Virus record (IMG/VR): IMGVR_UViG_3300010885_053091 | Span: 1 to 42,220 of that record | Length of the DNA stretch: 42,220 nt | Source of the DNA: a virus | Strand: one strand, 5' to 3' | In this document: in pieces, positions 36,703-42,220 of the stretch | Position numbering within the stretch: position 1 is the first letter of the stretch | How the letters are laid out: each line of letters opens with the position of its first letter | Notes under the pieces: model-generated | What the model saw: the letters and a program-made list of their open reading frames with translations, nothing else | Told to the model about the DNA's origin: nothing | Database searches by the model: none | Made by a program: the position numbers and the translations under genes

Positions 36703-37511
36703 CCTGCGGCGCACTGATATTTGCCTTCAACAACGAAGCTACTGACTATGTGAGCATGGCTGCTTGGAGTGCAGGTCGTATTCGCCACCACCTTGGTATA
36801 CCAGTTGCTGTTGTGACCAATAGTCGAGACCCTGCACTGAACAAAATGTTTGATCAAGTTATTTACGCAGAGCCTGAATCGGGTGGCACAAGATTTTTTG
36901 AAGACTACAACTCCACAGTGACCTGGCACAATGCTGGCAGGGTTGATGCATACGCTCTTACTCCCTGGGAACAAACGCTGGTACTGGATGCAGACTATGT
37001 GGTAGCCAGTACACAATTGAAATTTGTAATCGACAGCCGTCGTGATTTCATGTGTCACGATCGTGCTTATGATATTGCAAAGTCTCGATACCTGGATGAA
37101 CTAAACACCTTTGGTGAACATCGCTTGCCCATGAGCTGGGCCACTGTGATGATGTTTCGCAAGAGCAATACCGCAGCCTACATATTTGACTGTATGCATA
37201 TGATACGAGACAACTGGGAACATTACAGAGACTTGTATAAGATTCAGAAAAGTACCTATCGCAATGACTTTGCACTGAGCATTGCCCTGGGAATCATCAG
37301 CGGTGGCACCTGGAGAATTGACAGTATTCCCTGGAGTCTGGCCAGTATCCTGCCTGAGTATCACCTGGCACAAATTGCTGACAATGGTGAAACATTCAAA
37401 ATTACACATCGTGCATCTGATGGAGGAAATTTGTACTGTTCTCTCAATGGCGTAGACTTTCATGCCATGGGCAAAAAACATCTAGGAGACATCATTGCGG
37501 CCGCTTGCTGA
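36699..37511 (+). CDS. GT-A-type glycosyltransferase-like protein 1
   Basis: A 270-residue protein. The N-terminus (ALIFAFNNEATDYVSMAAWSA, then IPVAVVTN) is the first Rossmann-like half of a nucleotide-sugar glycosyltransferase. LVLDADYVV (D97-x-D99) is the DxD metal/nucleotide-sugar site. A later segment reads SWATVMMFRKSNTAAYIF followed by RDNWEHYRDLY, like the acceptor half of GT8-like or related families. It is paralogous to the next gene in the same positions. The role would be transfer of a sugar to a glycan, lipid or protein; the acceptor is unknown. It is joined to the upstream gene by ATGA and overlaps the next gene by 17 nt. Confidence 0.68.
   Translation: MTCGALIFAFNNEATDYVSMAAWSAGRIRHHLGIPVAVVTNSRDPALNKMFDQVIYAEPESGGTRFFEDYNSTVTWHNAGRVDAYALTPWEQTLVLDADYVVASTQLKFVIDSRRDFMCHDRAYDIAKSRYLDELNTFGEHRLPMSWATVMMFRKSNTAAYIFDCMHMIRDNWEHYRDLYKIQKSTYRNDFALSIALGIISGGTWRIDSIPWSLASILPEYHLAQIADNGETFKITHRASDGGNLYCSLNGVDFHAMGKKHLGDIIAAAC
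37484..37489 (+). promoter_or_regulatory. Shine-Dalgarno that selects a TTG start
   Basis: AGGAGA lies inside the upstream gene, 5 nt before TTG at 37495. No ATG lies within the next 200 nt in this frame, so the ribosome site decides the start. Confidence 0.75.
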
Positions 37512-38271
37512 ACAGGGCTATATAATCCTGGCACAAAACAGCAGTCAAGTCAACTATGTTGACTGTGCCGTCACACTTGCCGGAACAATTCGGTACTGGC
37601 ATCCCGACGCACAAATTTGTTTGCTCACCGACGAAACAACCATCAGCAACACCTTGTTTGACTATGTTCATCAATTGAGCGAGCCCTTGCATACCAACCC
37701 TTATGCTAACGACTGGCAAGTGGTTGACAAGACTCCGTTCCGCGAAACTATCAAACTAGAAGCAGACATGCTGATTACCAGTCCAATTGATCACTGGTGG
37801 AACATGCTACGTCATCGCGACATTGTGGTTTCAACAGGTTGCAGGGACTGGAAAGATCAGGCAGCAAAATCACGACACTATCGACAAGTGTTTGACAACA
37901 ACAATTTGCCCGACGTGTACAATGCTATTACCTATTGGCGTAGGAGTGAAACAGCTCAAACTTTTTTTAACACTGTGCGCAGTATTTTTGAAAACTGGAG
38001 TGAGTATCGCAAACTGTTGAAGTTTCCTGAAGATGTTCCATCCACAGATGTGGTCTATGCCATGGCAGCAAACATTCTTGGTTCCGAACAGTGTACCATG
38101 CCCTTTGCCGATTATCCGCGTATAGTACACATGAAACGTCACATAGCAGGTACACAAACAGATGACTGGACACGTGAACTCAACTGGGAATACCGGGACT
38201 ATTTGCTGCGAGTAAATACAGTGGCACAGTCAGGTGCATTCCACTACAATGTCAAGAGTTGGCAACCATGA
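37495..38271 (+). CDS. GT-A-type glycosyltransferase-like protein 2 (paralogue)
   Basis: A 258-residue protein starting with TTG behind AGGAGA. The order of motifs matches protein 1: an N-terminal strand with Asn (YIILAQNSSQVNYVDCA), CLLTDE, then LEADMLI (E89-x-D91) where protein 1 has DAD, and a later AITYWRRSETAQTFF followed by FENWSEYRKLLKF matching the other's RDNWEHYRDLYKI. It therefore arose by tandem duplication, long ago. The change of the first Asp of DxD to Glu may alter metal or donor use, or leave a regulatory partner. Its stop overlaps the next start by ATGA. Confidence 0.65.
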   Translation: MRPLAEQGYIILAQNSSQVNYVDCAVTLAGTIRYWHPDAQICLLTDETTISNTLFDYVHQLSEPLHTNPYANDWQVVDKTPFRETIKLEADMLITSPIDHWWNMLRHRDIVVSTGCRDWKDQAAKSRHYRQVFDNNNLPDVYNAITYWRRSETAQTFFNTVRSIFENWSEYRKLLKFPEDVPSTDVVYAMAANILGSEQCTMPFADYPRIVHMKRHIAGTQTDDWTRELNWEYRDYLLRVNTVAQSGAFHYNVKSWQP

Positions 38272-38603
38272 CACCAGATGAATTCTGGAACATATTACAC
38301 CGCGAACCTGTTGCGCCTGTTGTAAGTTATAGATTGTACCACGACGCAAGTGGCAATCCATTATTTTACAGTATGGATAATCCACCAGGTACATATATTG
38401 AAATAGACGCTGAGACTTTTGCTCACAGCCCCATGCATGTACATGTGCGTGACGCAAAGCTAATACATCGTGTGTGGACAACAACCACAAAACTTGTGCC
38501 TGCTGACTCTGGATCCCCTTGCGATCTTCGCAATGTCGCTGTAATTGTCAGTGAGCACAACCCCCATCAAAAATGGAACAAGAAAACTTATGAAACAAAT
38601 TGA
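38268..38603 (+). CDS. Unknown 111-residue protein
   Basis: The ATG at 38268 overlaps the previous stop (ATGA); an in-frame TTG at 38259 is less likely. The sequence begins TPDEFWNILHREP, then VSYRLYHDASGNPLFYSMDNPPGTYIEIDAE, a compact alpha/beta-looking protein with a C-terminal basic tail (HQKWNKKTYE). I do not recognise it. In this position it may be a partner of the glycosyltransferase-like proteins. It overlaps the next gene by 14 nt. Confidence 0.65.
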   Translation: MTPDEFWNILHREPVAPVVSYRLYHDASGNPLFYSMDNPPGTYIEIDAETFAHSPMHVHVRDAKLIHRVWTTTTKLVPADSGSPCDLRNVAVIVSEHNPHQKWNKKTYETN

Positions 38604-39516
38604 TATAGCAGACCTAGACGTGGTATTTTTAACATTTGATGAGCCCAAGAAAGAAGAATACTGGGCAATCATACGCAACATGGTACCGTGGGCGCAGCGT
38701 GTGGATGGTGTTCGCGGGTCGGATGCAGCACACAAGGCCGCGGCAGCTGCCAGCGCCACAGAACGATTCATCTTGATTGACGGCGACAACATGCCTGACG
38801 CTAAATTTTTCAATCAAACTCTAGAGTTCCCCACAGCTGACTATGACTCTGCTGTGTTTCGCTGGCGAGCAAGAAACGCCATCAACGGACTCATGTATGG
38901 CAATGGTGGACTAAGCTCGTGGACAAAAACTTTTGTCAACAACATGCGTACACACGAAGCCACAGATGGCCGCACAGAAACACAAGTGGAGTTTTGTTTT
39001 GATCCGTTATACTGGGCCATGCACGATTGTTATTCAACGACCTATCCCAATGGATCGGCATTTCACGCTTGGCGTGCAGGATTCCGCGAAGGTGTAAAGA
39101 TGTGCCTGAATCGCGGTGCCAAGCCCACAGCAGCAGAGTTCAAGGATCGTGTGCATCAACGCAACCTGGACCATCTTACTATCTGGCACAACATAGGTGC
39201 AGATGTTGACCACGGCTACTGGAGCATGGCAGGCGCAAGACAAGGCACATACATGACCATGCTCACAAACTGGGATCATACCCAGGTGCAGGACTTTGAT
39301 GCCTTGGCTGAACTATGGAAGACTGTGGAATCCAGTGACCCAAGGTTGTTAGCTGGACGTGTGGCGGAAGATCTAGACCAGCAACTGGATCTGCCTATGG
39401 CCATGCTGGAAGCAGAACAAAGCAAGTTTTTCAAACACCACTATCGAAGCAACTGGCACAATCAAGGTATTATGGTAAGAGAGATGGATGTCATTCGAGC
39501 ACAAGAAGGTTGGTAA
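38590..39516 (+). CDS. Glycosyltransferase-like protein 3
   Basis: A 308-residue protein from ATG at 38590; an in-frame TTG at 38545 would add 15 residues but is less likely. The N-terminal DLDVVFLTFDEP segment is followed by NMVPWAQRVDGV, an ASATERF helix and FILIDGDNMPD (D64-x-D66), the GT-A DxD site. A C-terminal part has RWRARNAINGLMYGNGG and WTKTFV segments and a long helical end. It is not an obvious paralogue of the two preceding proteins outside the DxD region. Similar DGD proteins are common in T4-like environmental phages. The stop overlaps the start of the radical SAM gene (TAATG). Confidence 0.65.
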   Translation: MKQIDIADLDVVFLTFDEPKKEEYWAIIRNMVPWAQRVDGVRGSDAAHKAAAAASATERFILIDGDNMPDAKFFNQTLEFPTADYDSAVFRWRARNAINGLMYGNGGLSSWTKTFVNNMRTHEATDGRTETQVEFCFDPLYWAMHDCYSTTYPNGSAFHAWRAGFREGVKMCLNRGAKPTAAEFKDRVHQRNLDHLTIWHNIGADVDHGYWSMAGARQGTYMTMLTNWDHTQVQDFDALAELWKTVESSDPRLLAGRVAEDLDQQLDLPMAMLEAEQSKFFKHHYRSNWHNQGIMVREMDVIRAQEGW

Positions 39517-40913
39517 TGAACAAAGGCGCCGAAGCCACTGATAACAAAAGTCATTTCCTAACAGCCGCTGAAAAAATGCAGGCCGATCTTGGCCCTGCGT
39601 TATGTCTTGCCAAATGGAAACAGGTCAGCTTGCACCTGCCCACAGGGTTAAATAACAGTTGCTATCATCCGCCCTTGCATCGAATACCCGTAGAAGATAT
39701 TGGACGCAATCCCAGTGCATTGCACAACACTCCGCACAAGAAAGAACAGCGTAAACTCATGCTGGCAGGTGTCAAACCTGCGGAGTGCAGCTATTGCTGG
39801 AACATGGAAGCACATGACAAGCTGAGTGATAGACACTATAGATCAGGTGAGCCATGGGCAGCCAAAGATTATTCAGTAATTACAAAATCAACAGGAGATG
39901 AAGATGCTATTCCCAGTTACGTGGAAGTTAATTTCAACAATGTTTGCAACCTTGCATGCAGCTATTGCAGCCCGCAGTTCTCAAGCACTTGGCAGCAAGA
40001 AACTGATCGGCACGGGGCATATCCTACTCTGGTTCCTCATAACGCTCCTGAGCATTTCAGCGGCAGTCGTAAGCCTATCCCTGCCCGTGATCACAACCCT
40101 TATGTAGAAGCGTTCTGGGCATGGTGGCCTACTCTGTATCCAGAACTGGAACACTTTCGCATGACTGGCGGTGAACCCTTGCTGGATCGGAATACCTATA
40201 GAGTATTTGACTATGTGCTGGCAAACCCCAGCGCCAAACTGCACCTAAATGTTACATCAAACTTTAGTGTAGACGAAAAGTCATGGCAGAAGTACCTGGC
40301 CTATGTGAAACAGCTATGTGATGGACGCATAGAACACTTCATGCAGTATGTGAGTCTAGATGCCTGGGGAGCTCAAGCAGAATACATACGCCATGGCCTG
40401 GACTTTGATCTGCTGTGGGACAGAGTTAATCAGTTCCTAACTCAGGTGCCCAGCTACTCAAGCCTGACATTTATTGTCACAATGAACAATCTCAGTGTGC
40501 CGAGTCTGGAGAACTTGTTTGCTGGCATACTGGGCTTGAGAAAAACCTACAGCAAGACCTATCAGCGTGTGTGGTTTGATACTCCTGTACTGCGCGAACC
40601 TGCGTGGCAGAGTTTACAAACTCTTCCTGAACCTTATGCTGACAAGCTGGAGCATTTATGGGCCTGGATGATACGTCAGATTGAAACTGATGAGGCACCG
40701 TTTCACGGATTTAAAGACTACGAACTTGGTCGTCTAGATCGAGACATTGCCTGGATGCGAGCAGGCCAAGGCCAAGATCATTCACGTGCGCGAGCAGACT
40801 TTTATCGTTTTTTCAGCGAACACGATCGTAGACGTGGCACCAACTTCTTGACAACCTTTCCTGAAATGCGTTCATGGTGGGCCGAATGTGAGCGTGATGC
40901 TAGGAACACATAA
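39516..40913 (+). CDS. Radical SAM enzyme with N-terminal twitch-like cysteines
   Basis: A 465-residue protein from ATG at 39516 with AAGAAGG 6 nt upstream; the in-frame TTG at 39510 directly follows the ribosome site and is unlikely. C144, C148 and C151 (CNLACSYC) bind the radical SAM cluster and GGEP is at 218-221. Before the core lie C30 (LCLAKW), C49 followed by HPP, and C91-x-x-C94 (CSYCW), the same order and nearly the same spacing as C125, C144, C183 and C186 of the radical SAM protein at 936-2420. These probably bind an auxiliary 4Fe-4S cluster. The C-terminal half has no recognised domain. It sits between two sugar-transferase candidates, so the substrate may be a sugar, nucleotide-sugar or peptide. 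Confidence 0.87.
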   Translation: MNKGAEATDNKSHFLTAAEKMQADLGPALCLAKWKQVSLHLPTGLNNSCYHPPLHRIPVEDIGRNPSALHNTPHKKEQRKLMLAGVKPAECSYCWNMEAHDKLSDRHYRSGEPWAAKDYSVITKSTGDEDAIPSYVEVNFNNVCNLACSYCSPQFSSTWQQETDRHGAYPTLVPHNAPEHFSGSRKPIPARDHNPYVEAFWAWWPTLYPELEHFRMTGGEPLLDRNTYRVFDYVLANPSAKLHLNVTSNFSVDEKSWQKYLAYVKQLCDGRIEHFMQYVSLDAWGAQAEYIRHGLDFDLLWDRVNQFLTQVPSYSSLTFIVTMNNLSVPSLENLFAGILGLRKTYSKTYQRVWFDTPVLREPAWQSLQTLPEPYADKLEHLWAWMIRQIETDEAPFHGFKDYELGRLDRDIAWMRAGQGQDHSRARADFYRFFSEHDRRRGTNFLTTFPEMRSWWAECERDARNT

Positions 40914-42000
40914 GATCATAGTGGATGAATGGGCCGAAGTATGGGACTTGTTGAAGCCCTATGCTGATGGATCATTCTGGCAGATGCCTGATCTAGACCC
41001 TGCCAACACGTACATTATAGGACGTGTGGTTCTTAAAGAGAACTGGACTGCTATCACAGACTGGGCTACTCAGAATCCTGGTCGTGTTGTGTTTTCAAAT
41101 CCAGCAGAAGGCTCTGAAACTATACTGCTACAACTAAAACGACTACGCATTGCAGAGCATGTGCAGGACGGACGCATAGGCCTGTTAACATCAGGCAACA
41201 TGGAGCCAGGCATTCGGTACTGCAAAACAGACTGTTACTTTTCAAACATTGTGGAATACACAGAAAACAAAGCGGCACAATTACAATCCGCACTAGACTA
41301 CAAAACACATCGTCCGTATGAGTTTTTGTTTCTGAATGGTAGACTACGCCCGCATCGCAAGTATCTAATAGATCATTTGCGGGCACATGGCTTGTTGACA
41401 CATGCATTGTGGACCAATCTTGGCAGCACGGTAGAAATGACATTCACCAGCCAGTTAGGCACAGGCAAAACAGAACCCATACGCTTGCTGCCCCCTGAAT
41501 ATGAAATAGATCGTGCTGTGCTACAGCTGACTCACGTGCCCGAATCAGGATTTATCAAACATCAGCTATTTGGAAACACATGGGGAGATGCTATTGTTAA
41601 CCCGCGCTGCTACACGGACTCATGGTTCACTTTAGTTTCAGAAACCATATTTGATTACCCGCACACATTCCGCACAGAAAAGATCTGGAAGCCGGTATTA
41701 ATGGCACATCCATTTGTGGTTGCTGCCAATCGAGGTTATCTTCGAGATTTGCGCAACGCAGGTTTTCAAACATTTCACACAGTATTAGATGAAAGCTATG
41801 ACCAAATTGATTGTCCACATGCCAGGATTGAGCGTATAATAGAAACAGTTCGTGCCATATGTTACTCTGGCTCTGCTGATTTCTGGCAAGCCACTAGAGA
41901 TATCTGTAAATACAATCAGCAACACCTTGTGGAGTACAACCGTGAGCAACGTGCCCAACTCCCTTTACAGTTAGAACAATATTTAAATGACCGATCTTGA
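40897..42000 (+). CDS. GT10-like glycosyltransferase candidate
   Basis: A 367-residue protein from ATG at 40897 (GTG at 40888 would add 3 residues). Segments: FLNGRLRPHRKYLIDHL (about 145-161), DSWFTLVSETIFDYPH (about 241-256), then FRTEKIWKPVLMAHPFVVAA (about 258-277) and YLRDLRNAGF. The EKIWKPVLMAHPF segment resembles the nucleotide-binding end of GT10 (fucosyltransferase-type) enzymes, where a TEK motif and a small hydrophobic 'GxxPV' stretch contact the donor. No signal or membrane segment is visible. It overlaps the upstream radical SAM gene by 17 nt and the next one by 14 nt. The GT10 call is tentative. Confidence 0.6.
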   Translation: MLGTHKIIVDEWAEVWDLLKPYADGSFWQMPDLDPANTYIIGRVVLKENWTAITDWATQNPGRVVFSNPAEGSETILLQLKRLRIAEHVQDGRIGLLTSGNMEPGIRYCKTDCYFSNIVEYTENKAAQLQSALDYKTHRPYEFLFLNGRLRPHRKYLIDHLRAHGLLTHALWTNLGSTVEMTFTSQLGTGKTEPIRLLPPEYEIDRAVLQLTHVPESGFIKHQLFGNTWGDAIVNPRCYTDSWFTLVSETIFDYPHTFRTEKIWKPVLMAHPFVVAANRGYLRDLRNAGFQTFHTVLDESYDQIDCPHARIERIIETVRAICYSGSADFWQATRDICKYNQQHLVEYNREQRAQLPLQLEQYLNDRS

Positions 42001-42220
42001 ATTTAAGCACACAGCGTTAGACCCACTGAGTGCGAGTTTTTGTGCAGCGAAATGGTACAATGCTACCATTTGGTTAGGAAGTGGACAGACCACAAGTTGT
42101 CATCACCCGCCAGCCCATTTGGTCGACAAAGATAAAGTCAGTATCAACCCTAGGCTGCTGCACAATACTGATCAGAAGAAAGCAGACCGTGCCAAAATGA
42201 TTGCCGGTGAGCGCCCTGCA
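41987..42220 (+). CDS. Second radical SAM gene of the operon, N-terminal part only
   Basis: The first 78 residues of a gene cut by the right edge, starting ATG at 41987 within the end of the previous gene. It parallels the N-terminus of the radical SAM protein at 39516: C19 in FCAAKW (against C30 in LCLAKW), C38 followed by HHPPAH (against C49 with YHPPLH), LLHNTDQKK (against ALHNTPHKK) and MIAGERP (against MLAGVKP). The C-to-C spacing of 19 is the same in both and in the protein at 936-2420. The radical SAM core would lie beyond the window, so the class is inferred from this paralogy. Confidence 0.78.
   Translation, partial: MTDLEFKHTALDPLSASFCAAKWYNATIWLGSGQTTSCHHPPAHLVDKDKVSINPRLLHNTDQKKADRAKMIAGERPA

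Noticed and set aside
39510-39515. TTG start for the radical SAM gene
   Set aside because: It directly abuts the ribosome-binding site AAGAAGG, whereas ATG at 39516 has a normal 6-nt spacing and overlaps the previous stop.
1-42220. tRNA genes, CRISPR array, insertion sequence or integrase
   Set aside because: I saw no cloverleaf with a conserved T-loop, no spaced direct repeats and no transposase or integrase motif. Gaps between genes are at most 111 nt, leaving little room.

Overview
The window is almost wall-to-wall coding and looks like part of the genome of a contractile-tailed (myovirus) phage of the T4 superfamily, probably from an aquatic environment. The evidence is the set of T4-type proteins (gp46, gp47, gp55, gp53, gp5, gp25, gp6), late-promoter-like TAAATA/TATAAATA boxes, and giant modular virion proteins of the kind seen in marine and freshwater phages. 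No bacterial housekeeping gene, rRNA, tRNA or CRISPR array was seen. The host cannot be told from this sequence.

Left block (1-5251, minus strand): a tightly overlapping operon reading gp55-like late sigma factor, an unknown protein (weakly sulfotransferase-like), gp47 (Mre11-type nuclease subunit), a radical SAM enzyme, and gp46 (Rad50/SbcC-type ATPase, cut by the window edge). The two accessory genes sit between core genes that are normally close together and are visibly more AT-rich. A sigma70-like promoter lies just upstream of the sigma-factor gene.

Central block (5363-36342, plus strand): the tail/baseplate module. It holds a repeat-bearing structural protein, gp53, a large gp27-like hub candidate, a gp5-like spike without an evident lysozyme domain, an Ala-rich protein that may be a tape measure, gp25, a long gp6, and a single 15-kb gene for a 5029-residue protein. 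That protein contains nested cupredoxin-like domains, an apparent seven-bladed FG-GAP propeller and five carbohydrate-binding-like modules. A 49-residue protein, a 201-residue protein, a repeat-rich tail fibre with a C-terminal self-processing/chaperone-like domain and a 322-residue structural protein follow. The block ends at a clear Rho-independent terminator (36346-36365).

Right block (36397-42220, plus strand): eight genes joined by seven translational overlaps: a small conserved-looking protein, two paralogous GT-A-type glycosyltransferase-like proteins, a 111-residue protein, a third glycosyltransferase-like protein, a radical SAM enzyme, a GT10-like glycosyltransferase candidate, and the start of a further radical SAM enzyme. 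All three radical SAM proteins of the window share an N-terminal SPASM/twitch-type cysteine pattern ahead of the radical SAM core (in the last one only the N-terminal part is visible). The mixture of sugar transferases and radical SAM enzymes in one phage operon just downstream of the tail-fibre genes is the best candidate for an undescribed system here, possibly for building or modifying a surface glycan or a glycopeptide.
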